Source: Echinicola sp. 20G (GTDB taxonomy: Bacteria > Bacteroidota > Bacteroidia > Cytophagales > Cyclobacteriaceae). Taken from it: a DNA stretch of 64,000 bases. Below, piece by piece: positions 18,741-28,438 of this stretch (positions are counted from its first letter, which is position 1; each line of letters begins with the position of its first letter). The stretch lies in assembly GCF_015533855.1 (NCBI RefSeq), contig NZ_AP024154.1, forward strand, positions 3,168,501-3,232,500, read 5' to 3'. Under the pieces are notes generated by a model. The model saw only the letters and a list, made by a program, of their open reading frames with translations, did not search any database and was not told the origin of the DNA. The position numbers and the translations under genes were made by a program.

Positions 18741-18875
18741 GGTCCTGTTAAGTAAGTTTATTTTGTGTTATTATGTTAACAATCTATATAAGAAGGAACT
18801 ACTATTTATAGTTTATATTACTTTGATTTTAGTAACATGTTGGTGATTAATAAAAGAGTTAATCATCTGAGTTTA

Positions 18876-21146
18876 TTAAAGTATTTTTTCTAAGGTGGAC
18901 CTTACAGCCGATATTGAATAAGGCTCCAATGCTTTCAAACAATTATTTGAAATCTTTGACCAAGTTTTTTTGTCCTTATATAGACTTAGAATCTTTGCTA
19001 TAAACTCATCTTTAGTGTTGGCAACCATTACATTTTCTCCTTCTTTAAGCCCCATTCCCTCTGCTCCAATGTCAGTAGTGATCACTGGAAGTTTAAAGGC
19101 CAAGCTTTGTCCTATTTTACCTTTCATTCCAGCTCCAAATCTTAATGGAGCAACAAATAACCTATGATTGGAAAAATAACCAGAAACATCTTGAACAAAT
19201 CCTGGTACATCTACAAGGTCACTCCTTAGTTGTAACACTTCCTCTGTTGGTTTGCTTCCTAGTAGGGTTAACTTTAAATGAGGAATTTCTTTCCATATCT
19301 CAGGCATAATTTCGTTGACAAGCCAGACTACTGCATCAATATTTGGAGGGTGATCGTAAGCTCCAATAAAGAGAAGTCCTTCCCTTTCCTCGAAATCCAA
19401 ATTGTTTGTAATGTCTTCTGGCTCATGAATATTGGGAATTACTTTTACATTTTTTATTCCCTCCTTTTCCAACATAACCTTTTCATCTTCTGTGACAGTG
19501 AAGGTGAAATTGGCTGCTTTTGCAATTTCTAACTCCTGTATTTTTACCTTTGAGGCCTCTTGCAATAACTTTTCATCATTAGTTTGTATGGCTTGGCGTT
19601 CAATCCGAATATGATGTAAATCTACTGTGTCATAAATCCACTTTGCGTTTGGGAACATTTCCAATAACCATTTGAACTCTAAATTCATTTCTGGTCGGCT
19701 TATCCAAACCACATCACATTTATCTAAGGTGAAATTAAGTTCTCTGATCATTCCAGGCCTATTGGGATATCTAAATAGTACTTCTACTCCAAGTTCTAAC
19801 AAACTATCATAATAAGGTTGGGTCTTATTGGCATCATCAGGAATAAAAGTAATATGATACCTAAGATCTTTAATGATCTTTAGAATTTGAAATGCCCTAA
19901 ATGAACCTGAATTTTTATCATAAGCAGGAATAATATTGTCTATAAAAACCAATCGTTTTTTAGGGAGTAACCTTCGGCTGGCAATCTGTATATTAAATTC
20001 ATTATTATGGTCTTGAAGAACTTGTTTCCATTTATCAAGAAACTTGTGTTTGTTAATGTTTTGAAAACTTTTTACCGAGTTTTTCTTCGCAATCTTTCCT
20101 GATGTAATTCCCTCAAAATGTATGATTTCTGATAAGGGCTGGTAGATCACCTGTTTATTGAGCTGATTTCTAACGGCAAAACATAGATCAGTATCTTCAT
20201 AATAAGCAGGTACAAGCTGTTCATCAAATCCACCTAATTTTTCGAAATCAGACTTTTTAACCAAAAGGCTGGCTCCAGAGCAGTAATCCACCTCTCTAAT
20301 GTAGTTGTACCTAGGCCTGTCGGGAAGATCATTTCTACCATAATTTGCTCCCGAAGCATCATGAAAAATAATTCCCCCTGCTTCTTGCAAAAGCCCATGT
20401 CCATAGATTAATTTGCTTCCTACAGCACCGGTATTCTCATTATTGAATGGTTTTATTAGCTGATCGAGCCAGGATGAGGTGACTTGAGTATCGTTGTTTA
20501 GAAAATAAAGAAACTTACCCTTTGCTATTTTGGAGGCATTATTACAGTTTAATAGAAAGCCTTTATTCTCAATATTTCGGATATAGCGTATTCCAGAGAC
20601 ATTATTTTTGAAGAATTCTTCCGTTCTGTCGGTTGAACAATCATCCACAAGGATTATTTCAATTGTATGATTTTTCGGAAGGTTTAATTGAATAGACTTT
20701 AGGCAATTATAAGTAAATGCCAATTGGTTAAAAACAGGAATAATTATAGATACTTCTGGTTTTTTCTCTACCTCAAAAGAAAGGTTGGAATTTAAAATTT
20801 CTTCTGTTGATAATAATGGTAAAATTCCAGTTGGCTCAAAATACCTGTAACCGAATAAGGTTAAAAATATCTCTTTAAAATAAATTGAAAAGCGAGTATT
20901 ATTGTCTGGGTTATAAAATGATGATGAAGATTTTTTTATTGAGTCCTTTAACCCTTCAAGAATGTTTTTCTTAAACAATATCAATCCAACAGTTATGGCA
21001 GTAAGCCTAACCAAATAATATGGATAAAATTTTGGATGTAATCTATAATAATTGCTTCTCCCTCGATCTTTGGCCCGATAATACTTACTGTTTATCTTAA
21101 AGCAATACCTTTTGTTATATTTATCTATCCACTTATAAATCTTCAT
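18876..21146 (-). CDS. Bifunctional GT2-GT4 glycosyltransferase fusion
   Basis: This 756-residue protein has an N-terminal basic region, then a GT-A GT2 domain at about residues 130-360 and a GT-B GT4 domain at about 390-750. The GT2 half has all expected motifs: VSIIIPVFNQ, LVDDCSTDRTEE, NKGFLLNCN, FLNNDTQV (DxD), YYEDTDLCF (catalytic-acid loop) and HFEG. The GT4 half has FIDNIIPAYDKNSGSFRAF, IPNIHEPED, FIGAYDHPPN and a C-terminal LRFGAGMKGKIGQSLAFKLPVITT loop carrying the donor-binding residues. It could add two sugars in succession. The next gene upstream, 44 bases away, is its paralogue with a damaged GT2 half. Confidence 0.92.
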   Translation of the reverse strand: MKIYKWIDKYNKRYCFKINSKYYRAKDRGRSNYYRLHPKFYPYYLVRLTAITVGLILFKKNILEGLKDSIKKSSSSFYNPDNNTRFSIYFKEIFLTLFGYRYFEPTGILPLLSTEEILNSNLSFEVEKKPEVSIIIPVFNQLAFTYNCLKSIQLNLPKNHTIEIILVDDCSTDRTEEFFKNNVSGIRYIRNIENKGFLLNCNNASKIAKGKFLYFLNNDTQVTSSWLDQLIKPFNNENTGAVGSKLIYGHGLLQEAGGIIFHDASGANYGRNDLPDRPRYNYIREVDYCSGASLLVKKSDFEKLGGFDEQLVPAYYEDTDLCFAVRNQLNKQVIYQPLSEIIHFEGITSGKIAKKNSVKSFQNINKHKFLDKWKQVLQDHNNEFNIQIASRRLLPKKRLVFIDNIIPAYDKNSGSFRAFQILKIIKDLRYHITFIPDDANKTQPYYDSLLELGVEVLFRYPNRPGMIRELNFTLDKCDVVWISRPEMNLEFKWLLEMFPNAKWIYDTVDLHHIRIERQAIQTNDEKLLQEASKVKIQELEIAKAANFTFTVTEDEKVMLEKEGIKNVKVIPNIHEPEDITNNLDFEEREGLLFIGAYDHPPNIDAVVWLVNEIMPEIWKEIPHLKLTLLGSKPTEEVLQLRSDLVDVPGFVQDVSGYFSNHRLFVAPLRFGAGMKGKIGQSLAFKLPVITTDIGAEGMGLKEGENVMVANTKDEFIAKILSLYKDKKTWSKISNNCLKALEPYSISAVRSTLEKIL

Positions 21147-21190
21147 ATCTCAATTTTTAGGGAATTTTCAGCTATTAGTTAAAACAATAA

Positions 21191-23347
21191 TTAAAGGGAA
21201 TTTAGTATTCTTTTGAGGCTGGATTTGACTGTATTTGGTAATAAGGGTTCCAATACCTGGGCAGAACCATCAGAGAGTTTTTTCCACAGCATTTCATCCT
21301 GATAAACCTTGAGAATTTGAGCAACAAACTTTTCCTTGCTATCTGCAAGCATTACATTTTCCCCATCTTTCAGGCCCATTCCTTCTGCTCCTACATCGGT
21401 GGTGACTATGGGTAGCTGATAGGCCAGGCTTTGGCCTATTTTACCCTTCATACCTGCTCCATAGCGAAGGGGAGCTACAAATAAGCGGTGGTTCACAAAA
21501 TAGGGCTCCACATCCTGCACAAAGCCAGGAACCTTGACCAAATCAGAGGCCAATGCCTTCACTTTTTCAGTTGGTGCGCTGCCCAAAAGGGTAACAGGCA
21601 TGGCATGTTCTTTCCAGATAATGGGCATGATTTCTTCAATCATCCAAACCACTGCATCTATATTGGGCGGATGGTTATAGGAGCCAATAAACAGAATGCC
21701 CTCTCTTTCAGCATAACTTTTAGATGCAGCAACTGAATGGATCTCATGGATATTTGGGATTACCTCTACCCGCTTGATACCCTGCTGCATTAATAACTCT
21801 TTTTCATCGGTAGTTACGGTAAAGGATATATCAGCTTTTGATGTTAAGTCCAATTCTAATTGGTGAAATTTATGGGCTTTTCTTTTTAGCTTTTGACTTC
21901 CTGTTATTTCAGCTTCTCTTGAAAGTCTTATATAATGCAGGTCTATGGTGTCGCAGATCCATTTGATTTTTGGATTTTGTTTGAAAATCCACTCAAATTC
22001 TTTATTCAGCTGAGGTCGGCAAATCCATGCGGTGTCCACAGATGGCAGAATATCTATCAAGAGCTTTTTCATCCCAGACCTATCAGGATAAGCATATAAG
22101 ATTTCTAATCCCAAATTTCTGAACTCCGTATAGTAGGGATCGTTTTTATCACCCTTTCTAGGGACAAAAATCACATGATATCCTAGATGCTTTAGCATTT
22201 TTAGCAAATGGAAGGCCCTTACGGAGCCAGAATCTTTATCATATTCTGGAAGGAAGATGTCTATAAAAAGGAGGGTTTTCTTGGGTAGAAATCTTCTTAC
22301 GAGCTCCTCTTCATTGTTTAGCTCAATATTGTTAAAGTATTCGGGATAGCTTGTTTTTAAAAGATTGGTGTCCTTTTTAGTCGTTTCCAAATGTCCTACT
22401 TCTTCTTTGGATGAAAGGGTAAGCATTGGATTATATATCGTCCTTTTGTCTGCTTTCTTTTTTAACCTCAATGCCAAATCTGTCAAAGCATGGGATAGGG
22501 ACTCATGATTATTATTTAGTCCGTTCTGTGCTTGAAGTTCTTTTACATTAAATATTACAAAACCACTATCAAGCGCATCTACTTCCCTGATGAAATTATA
22601 TTTTGGATGAGAGGGTAGATCAAACTTACCATAATAGGTTAATTCAAAATCAGGATTGATGTATGAACCAGCACTTTTTATTAACCCATCTTCAGCTAAT
22701 ATTTTACCTGAAATTGCAGTCCAATCCGGGTTTGATTTCATATTTAGAACCAGTTCCTGAAGATTACCAGATTCCAATATGGTTTGTCCACTCCAAAAGG
22801 CAATTAAATCACTATTGGTTGAGCTAATCAATTCATTTAATGCAGAAATTAATTTCCCCTCTGACTGTATTAAATGGATGCCGACACCATAAGTATTTTC
22901 ATCCAAAAAGCTTATGACCTCTTTTTGGCTTTCCTCTAAAACTACGATAACCTTAACCTCATCCTTCCAAGAAGATTTGATTGAGTACAATAATTGTGAA
23001 AGTGATGACATCTCTTTCACAGAATGAATGATTACAGTTAAAGTTGGGGATTCCTTTCTTCCGAAATGAACGGGGTTTTGCAGGTCAAGGGAAGGTTTTT
23101 TTTCCAGTTTTCCAGGATAATAACTATGGCCCAAAAGCTTAAGAACAGAAGCTTGTTCATAGGTTCCTGTTATTCGTTGCTGTTTGAGATTCCTAAAGCC
23201 AGCTATAAAAAATCTAAGCAAATAAAGGCCATATATTGAAGGAGAAGAAAAAGAAGAAAACTTCCCTGTTCTTTTCCTCGAATTGGCATATTTGAGATCA
23301 ATTTTATAAATGGTTTTATGGAGCATTTTGTCCAGCCAAGTCTGCAT
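21191..23347 (-). CDS. GT2-GT4 fusion with a degenerate GT2 domain
   Basis: This 718-residue paralogue of the 18876-21146 product shares high similarity in the GT4 half (FIDIFLPEYDKDSGSVRAFHLL, IPNIHEIHS, FIGSYNHPPN, LRYGAGMKGKIGQSLAYQLPIVTT), so that half should be active. The N-terminal half keeps the GT2 framework (LTVIIHSVKEM, KYNFIREVDALDSGF) but the key motifs are gone. The DDxSxD position reads LEESQKE, the DxD position reads FWSGQT, the EDTDLCF loop reads HALTDLALR, and the HFEG position has no equivalent. The GT2 part may be a non-catalytic acceptor-binding module. The gene starts 23 bases after the ABC exporter gene, so the two are probably co-transcribed. Confidence 0.88.
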   Translation of the reverse strand: MQTWLDKMLHKTIYKIDLKYANSRKRTGKFSSFSSPSIYGLYLLRFFIAGFRNLKQQRITGTYEQASVLKLLGHSYYPGKLEKKPSLDLQNPVHFGRKESPTLTVIIHSVKEMSSLSQLLYSIKSSWKDEVKVIVVLEESQKEVISFLDENTYGVGIHLIQSEGKLISALNELISSTNSDLIAFWSGQTILESGNLQELVLNMKSNPDWTAISGKILAEDGLIKSAGSYINPDFELTYYGKFDLPSHPKYNFIREVDALDSGFVIFNVKELQAQNGLNNNHESLSHALTDLALRLKKKADKRTIYNPMLTLSSKEEVGHLETTKKDTNLLKTSYPEYFNNIELNNEEELVRRFLPKKTLLFIDIFLPEYDKDSGSVRAFHLLKMLKHLGYHVIFVPRKGDKNDPYYTEFRNLGLEILYAYPDRSGMKKLLIDILPSVDTAWICRPQLNKEFEWIFKQNPKIKWICDTIDLHYIRLSREAEITGSQKLKRKAHKFHQLELDLTSKADISFTVTTDEKELLMQQGIKRVEVIPNIHEIHSVAASKSYAEREGILFIGSYNHPPNIDAVVWMIEEIMPIIWKEHAMPVTLLGSAPTEKVKALASDLVKVPGFVQDVEPYFVNHRLFVAPLRYGAGMKGKIGQSLAYQLPIVTTDVGAEGMGLKDGENVMLADSKEKFVAQILKVYQDEMLWKKLSDGSAQVLEPLLPNTVKSSLKRILNSL

Positions 23348-23370
23348 TTGGAACAGTTTAGAGAGATTGA

Positions 23371-25200
23371 TTAACTTACTTCGGTAAACTGCTGCATATT
23401 GACCAGCTTGTTGTATAATCCATCTTTGGTGACCAACTCTTGGTGGTTACCTTGTTCGATGATTTTGCCTTCTTCCAGCACTACGATGATATCGGCATTC
23501 TGAATGGTGCTTAATCGGTGTGCAATGACCAGAGAGGTACGGTTTTTCATCAGCTTGTTCAGGGCATCCTGTACCAGTTTCTCTGATTCGGTATCCAGGG
23601 CTGAAGTGGCCTCATCCAAGAGCATGATGGGAGGGTTTTTTAATACCGCTCTGGCAATGCAGATCCTTTGCTTCTGTCCACCGGAAAGTTTCAGCCCACG
23701 GTCTCCCATATTGGATTGGTATCCATTTTCTGTTTGCATGATAAATTCGTGGGCATTGGCAATCCTGGCTGCGGCTTCCACTTCCTCAGCAGTGGCATGA
23801 GGAGTGCCGAAAGCAATATTGTTAAAGATGCTGTCATTGAATAGGATAGACTCCTGGTTGACCATCCCCATCAGGTTCCTGAGCGAATCCATGGTGACAT
23901 GGGAAATGTCTGTCCCGTCGATTAAAACTTGACCCGTATCAGGTTCTATAAATCTTGGAATAAGGTCCATCATGGTTGATTTTCCTCCCCCAGAAGGTCC
24001 TACCAAAGCGACCATCTTTCCTTTAGGAATGGTCAGGTTGATGTCCTCCAGTACTGGTCGGCCTGGATAGCTAAAAGACAAATCCTTTATTTCAATTTTA
24101 TCCTTGAATTCATTGATTGGTGCAGCGTTATTTTTATCTGAAATGGCTGGCTTTTCATCAATTAAATCCAAAACTCGCTCACCAGCTGCCAATCCTGAAT
24201 GTATAGAGCTAAAGGAGTTGGTCAATGCTTTTGCCGGACGCATCACTTGGCTAAATAGCGCAATATAAGCAATGAAGTCGGAGGCACTCAGCTCAGATTG
24301 ATTGTTGATGATCAGCGAGCCACCGTATAATACGATTCCCGAAACCATCGCCACACCCAGAAACTCAGATACCGGGGAGCTCAGCTGTTGGCGCTTGGCC
24401 ATTTTTTTGCCCAAAGAAGAAAAACGGACATTTTCATCATGGAATTTATCCTTGATCATTTCGGTGGCATTGAAAGCTTTGATGATCTTGATTCCGGACA
24501 ATGCCTCATCCAAATAACTGATCATGACCCCATAGAGGTGCTGGGCTTGGGAAGCCTGGGATTTAAGCCTTTTGACAATCTGCGCGATAAAAAAAGCAGA
24601 GACTGGAATAACCAATAAAGAAAAGATGGTCAACTTATATGAGATGGCAAAGAGCATAAAAACATAGGCAATCAATTGCAGAGGCTCTTTAAAAATAACC
24701 TGTAGCGTGCCGGTTACCGAAAATTGAACCACCTGAACATCAGAAGAAATTTTGGAGATGATGTCACCTTTTCGTTGATTGCTAAAATAGCCTACATGAA
24801 GGTTCATGACATTGTCAAAGACCCGTTTTCTTAGGTTCAACAAGGTGTGAATTCTTAGGTTTTCCATTACCAATTGGGAAAGGTAGCGGAAAAGGTTGCC
24901 TAAAAGCACAGAGATAATGATTACGGCACAGACAGCCTGCAAGGCTCCCAAGGGCCCATATTCTTCCTTGGCCATTTGGGCGTAATAATTCAGGTAACCA
25001 AAAATATCCGTCCAACTTTCTGGTTTCGCCATCACCTCATTTGCCCCATCCTGTGTATTGAAGAGGGTGCTAAGCAAGGGGGCAAGCATGGCCAGGTTGA
25101 GGGTGTTGAATACCACTCCCAATAAAGTGAATATCAGGTAGGGTATGGCAAACTTCTCAATGGGTTTGGCAAAGGATAATAATCTAAAATAGGTTTTCAA
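23371..25200 (-). CDS. MsbA-like ABC exporter (fused permease and ATPase)
   Basis: This 609-residue half-transporter has six membrane helices in residues about 15-320 and a nucleotide-binding domain at about 355-600. Visible motifs are Walker A GPSGGGKST, the Q-loop MVNQESILF, the signature LSGGQKQR, Walker B IMLLDEATSALD and the switch His in AHRLST. It should work as a homodimer flipping a lipid-linked substrate, in keeping with the glycosyltransferase genes behind it. The start appears to be TTG at 25200 (reading KTYFRLLSFAKPIEKF next); the first internal Met lies inside the first membrane helix, so no ATG start fits the family. Confidence 0.92.
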   Translation of the reverse strand: MKTYFRLLSFAKPIEKFAIPYLIFTLLGVVFNTLNLAMLAPLLSTLFNTQDGANEVMAKPESWTDIFGYLNYYAQMAKEEYGPLGALQAVCAVIIISVLLGNLFRYLSQLVMENLRIHTLLNLRKRVFDNVMNLHVGYFSNQRKGDIISKISSDVQVVQFSVTGTLQVIFKEPLQLIAYVFMLFAISYKLTIFSLLVIPVSAFFIAQIVKRLKSQASQAQHLYGVMISYLDEALSGIKIIKAFNATEMIKDKFHDENVRFSSLGKKMAKRQQLSSPVSEFLGVAMVSGIVLYGGSLIINNQSELSASDFIAYIALFSQVMRPAKALTNSFSSIHSGLAAGERVLDLIDEKPAISDKNNAAPINEFKDKIEIKDLSFSYPGRPVLEDINLTIPKGKMVALVGPSGGGKSTMMDLIPRFIEPDTGQVLIDGTDISHVTMDSLRNLMGMVNQESILFNDSIFNNIAFGTPHATAEEVEAAARIANAHEFIMQTENGYQSNMGDRGLKLSGGQKQRICIARAVLKNPPIMLLDEATSALDTESEKLVQDALNKLMKNRTSLVIAHRLSTIQNADIIVVLEEGKIIEQGNHQELVTKDGLYNKLVNMQQFTEVS

Positions 25201-25333
25201 TTGTCTTTGTTATTTTTAGTCTCGAAGGACTTGTACAGCTGTATTTTTCTGCAAAGGTACTTTATTTATTGTCAAAGGCCTTATGGGACTGTCTGCCAGC
25301 TAAGCCTTGAATAAACTGTTTTTACCAAAATGG

Positions 25334-25412
25334 GATTGCTTCATTTCGCTGACGCTGCATTCGCAATGACGTTTTTTTATTCGTCATTGCGAGGAGAGAC
25401 GACGAAGCAATC
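25334..25412. repeat. REP-like inverted repeat, copy 1
   Basis: Two inverted arms (about 25334-25371 and 25382-25412) share the CGCAATGACG/CGTCATTGCG core and the GATTGCTT/AAGCAATC ends, with a T-rich centre. The CGTCATTGCGAGG...CGAAGCAATC consensus is a common dispersed intergenic element in Bacteroidota genomes. A related copy lies at 49528-49588. Confidence 0.75.
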
Positions 25413-25468
25413 TTCTTCCTTAAGGTGGTGATCAGATAAGTTTATTTCATTTTATTTGAGATGACTCT

Positions 25469-25768
25469 TTACCAATTTTGGATATCGTCCCATAAATCTG
25501 TCCAATCTGGATTTAGGGAGTTTATTAATTCTTCTTTCTTTTTTCGGCTTCCGCCTTTTATTTGCTTCTCTCTTGCTATAGCTTCCTCAATTGAATGAAA
25601 ATTCTCATAATAGACTAGCTTTTTTAAGTTATATCTAGATGTAAATGACTTAGTGTTATTTCCAGATTTGTGTTCATAGACTCTTTTTATAAGGTCAGAT
25701 GTAACACCCACATAGAGCGTATTATTATATTTATTTGTCATTATGTAAATACATCCACCTTTTTTCAT
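25469..25768 (-). CDS. GIY-YIG domain protein
   Basis: This 99-residue protein is a stand-alone GIY-YIG nuclease-superfamily domain of the small UPF0213/YhbQ-like type. The signature reads CIYIMTNKYNNTLYVGVTSD (GIY becomes CIY, YIG becomes YVG), followed by the catalytic-type Arg in LIKRVYEHK and a conserved Glu in EEAIAREKQIKGGSRKKK. Such proteins are frequent and often multicopy in Bacteroidota; no role is established for this group. It sits beside a REP-like repeat and inside the glycan-assembly cluster, with which it has no obvious functional link. Confidence 0.88.
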   Translation of the reverse strand: MKKGGCIYIMTNKYNNTLYVGVTSDLIKRVYEHKSGNNTKSFTSRYNLKKLVYYENFHSIEEAIAREKQIKGGSRKKKEELINSLNPDWTDLWDDIQNW

Positions 25769-25883
25769 TTATATATTGACTTTAGTGCCATTGAAAGCTT
25801 TTCTGAATTTGATCAGAATCAAGATTAAACTATCCGATTAAATTGAATGGGAATGTTTCATTCGTCAAGATGGTTTTATTTGT

Positions 25884-26873
25884 TTATCTAACCAGTTTGA
25901 TGTATTCTTTCTTTATGGTGTCAAAGGTGTTTTCTTTGATTTCAAAGAGGCTCTTGTACCCTTGGTGTTTTAGCATTTCTTCTTTGAGTTTTTTCCTTGA
26001 AAGATGGATCTCAGGTTTCTTTTTTAAATAAGCCCTATAGGCATCTAAAACCCACCATTTTCCCACTATAAGCCTTGGCAAAATTTCCATGACCATTAGC
26101 TGAATTTTCCACATCTTTAGTTTTATCCCATCCAAATGAATAGCCTGTAGAATAAATTTATTTCTATACAGAACGGGATATAGGGCTTTTTTCTTGTGTT
26201 CTTTTTTGGTTGTCGATGATACTTCGTGGTGACAGATCGCTTCGTGCTCATAGTAGCACTTCCAGCCCATCCGCCAAGCCCTGAAGCTCAGGTCTACATC
26301 TTCCACATAGAAAGGAGAGTAAATCTCATCAAAGCCCCCCAAGGCCAATAGCTTTTTCCTATCCACCAAGGCATTGGCTCCGGAAAGGTAGGCTGTAGGT
26401 GTCTTTTTGCTTGTGTCTGTGCAAAAGTAGAAGTAGGTACCCTTGAACTTAACTCCTTGAAAAGCCATCATTCTGGCAGCGTCTTCTATTTGACCTTTTG
26501 AGTTTACAATTCTCCCCATTACTCCAAAGGTGTCTTCCTGATCAAAGTACTTCCAGAGCGTTTCAAAGTAATTTTCCTCCAAAGCCACATCGGAGTTTAG
26601 CAGTAAAACCAAATCCATTTTTGCGACTTTGATTCCTTGGTTGCAGGTGTAGGAAAAGCCCTTGTTTTGAGGGGTTTCCACTAATTTGATAGCAGGGAAA
26701 TGCTCCTTTATCCAACTTACAGAGGAGTCGTTGGAGGCATCATCGACTATAATCAGTTCAAATGGAACCTCCGAAATATGGGCCGCTTTGAATACAGTAG
26801 GCAGGTACTTCTCTAACAGGTGCCTTCCGTTGTAGTTGGGGATGATGATGGATATGCTTCTTTTTTGGGGCAT
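25884..26873 (-). CDS. Glycosyltransferase family 2 (rhamnosyltransferase-like)
   Basis: This 329-residue GT-A enzyme has SIIIPNYNGRHLLEKYL at the start, the VDDASNDSSV nucleotide motif, NKGFSYTCNQGI, the DxD-type LLNSDVAL, the SGANALVDRKKL segment and a YVEDVDLSFRAW acid loop, followed by the CHHEVSSTT histidine motif. These features match the WcaE/RfbN-like GT2 enzymes that add sugars to surface polysaccharides. It lies between the GIY-YIG gene and an acyltransferase, all on the minus strand. A C-terminal basic tail (KKKPEIHLSRKKLKEEM) may bind the membrane. Confidence 0.92.
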   Translation of the reverse strand: MPQKRSISIIIPNYNGRHLLEKYLPTVFKAAHISEVPFELIIVDDASNDSSVSWIKEHFPAIKLVETPQNKGFSYTCNQGIKVAKMDLVLLLNSDVALEENYFETLWKYFDQEDTFGVMGRIVNSKGQIEDAARMMAFQGVKFKGTYFYFCTDTSKKTPTAYLSGANALVDRKKLLALGGFDEIYSPFYVEDVDLSFRAWRMGWKCYYEHEAICHHEVSSTTKKEHKKKALYPVLYRNKFILQAIHLDGIKLKMWKIQLMVMEILPRLIVGKWWVLDAYRAYLKKKPEIHLSRKKLKEEMLKHQGYKSLFEIKENTFDTIKKEYIKLVR

Positions 26874-26985
26874 TAATTTCTAATTCTCTAGTGAGCTAAT
26901 GGTACCTGTACGGATTAATCCAATGGAATGTGACAATAACTTGATGATATTTTAAAGAATTCTTGGCTGTTGATGTGACCTATAA

Positions 26986-28071
26986 TTATAAATTAAACTT
27001 AAATTTTTTTCTTAGATATATTTTCAACGGATTCTCAACAAAAACAAAAAGTAGGATAGCGATCACTTGTAAAATGATCAATAGAACCCAAATGTTGGAT
27101 ATGTAGATACCAATATAGTCTTTGAAGAGTCCTATGTGGATTAAATAAAAGGCATAACTGGCTTTTCCCAACAATTGCATCAATGGAGCAGAGAGGAAAG
27201 TGCTCAAATGGCTTCTTTCGTTTAAAAGCCCCCAGATCAATGGTCCAATGCCAATAACTGGCAGCACAAAATTGTTGAGGAAAATACCTGCCCAGTAACT
27301 GTCTCCTGAAGCACCGTTTTTTGATAATAGGGCCAGAGTCAGTAAGGTGAGCAAAATCCCTGCGGTTCCTATCAAGGTGAAGTAGCTCTTTTTATGATGT
27401 TTAGTTTTCACGAATAATTGAGCGATAAACATTCCAACCAGGAATTCAAAACACCGTCCAAAGAAGGTGAAGTTAAATAGAAATTTGAGATTTGGAATAA
27501 AGCCGTACAGAGGTAGAAACTGATGGGTAGCTATGATGGCAACACCTGTGGATACGACCACGAGGGTGATGGCTATAATCCTTAGTTGGGGTTTTTTAAA
27601 GAGAAAGGCTGAAAGTAAGGGAGCGGTCAAATAGAAACACTCTTCGACCGTTAAGGTCCATGCTTGTGCGATCCCTGTGAAAATATAATTTTCAAAGAAA
27701 CCTTTCAACAGTGTAATGTTGAAAAACAGTTCCCACAATTGAGTTGCGGGAATACTTTTGAAGTACCAAAACTTAATTCCATAAGTTGACAAGGTCAGAA
27801 TAACATAAAGTGGAAAAATTCTGGTAAAGCGCTTCCATAAATAGGAACGGTAGTTGAAATGTTGGGTTAACAAGTATTGATAAGAAATAATAAAACCACT
27901 CAAAACAAAGAATAGGCTAACACCGATGTGCATTTCATCAACTGTTTTTACTAAAAAAGGAGAGATATTGGCGTTTTTCAAAGGATTAATGTGGTGAAAA
28001 AACACCATTAGGGCGGCAAAGGCCCGGAGCCCTGTTAATGCTGGAAGATATTTAGGTGGCAGTTTGTTCAA
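26986..28071 (-). CDS. Membrane acyltransferase family 3
   Basis: This 361-residue integral membrane O-acyltransferase has about ten helices. The N-terminus YLPALTGLRAFAALMVFFHH holds the family R and the catalytic His pair, and LFFVLSGFIISYQY and the FxRxxPLY-like KRFTRIFPLYV motif follow. It probably puts acetyl or another acyl group on a sugar of the surface glycan made by the neighbouring glycosyltransferases. It is divergent from the GH43-type gene at 28439, with 367 bases between them. Confidence 0.92.
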   Translation of the reverse strand: MNKLPPKYLPALTGLRAFAALMVFFHHINPLKNANISPFLVKTVDEMHIGVSLFFVLSGFIISYQYLLTQHFNYRSYLWKRFTRIFPLYVILTLSTYGIKFWYFKSIPATQLWELFFNITLLKGFFENYIFTGIAQAWTLTVEECFYLTAPLLSAFLFKKPQLRIIAITLVVVSTGVAIIATHQFLPLYGFIPNLKFLFNFTFFGRCFEFLVGMFIAQLFVKTKHHKKSYFTLIGTAGILLTLLTLALLSKNGASGDSYWAGIFLNNFVLPVIGIGPLIWGLLNERSHLSTFLSAPLMQLLGKASYAFYLIHIGLFKDYIGIYISNIWVLLIILQVIAILLFVFVENPLKIYLRKKFKFNL

Positions 28072-28438
28072 TGTAGTATTTCTATCCCAAAATAAAGGAT
28101 AATATTTCTAGAAGAGAAAGATTAGATAATTTGATAGGAATTGTTTCGATAGATTTTTAAGTGTGATTATTACATTTTTTGTAAATTCAGTTAGAAATTT
28201 CCGTCAGCATATCCTATTAATCCTGCAACAACGTGAGGGAAACAGCTTCGGTTCTTTTTAATTAAAGGTGTTGAAAGCCTATCAAAATAGCCCTTGAAAA
28301 GCATGGAGAAGGATATTTACAATTAACTGACGGTTTTATGCTAGCTGTAATAAAGGTGGTTGAACTACTTTTGGGTATTGACTGGCCTTATCATTGGCGT
28401 TTTATCATTTAAAAGTACCCAAAATAATTATCCTCATT
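28072..28438. other. Divergent intergenic region between glycan-synthesis and glycan-degradation blocks
   Basis: This 367-base gap must hold the promoter of the minus-strand acyltransferase gene and that of the plus-strand GH43-type gene. The only consensus element I find is TACTTTTG at 28366-28373. The frame of the GH43-type gene is open upstream to a TTG at 28394, but a lipid-free signal peptide is best read from ATG 28439. No RNA gene is visible. Confidence 0.4.
28366..28373 (+). promoter_or_regulatory. Possible -7 box for the GH operon
   Basis: TACTTTTG fits TAnnTTTG and would place transcription start about 60 bases before ATG 28439. No clear -33 TTTG is present at the normal spacing. 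Confidence 0.35.
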
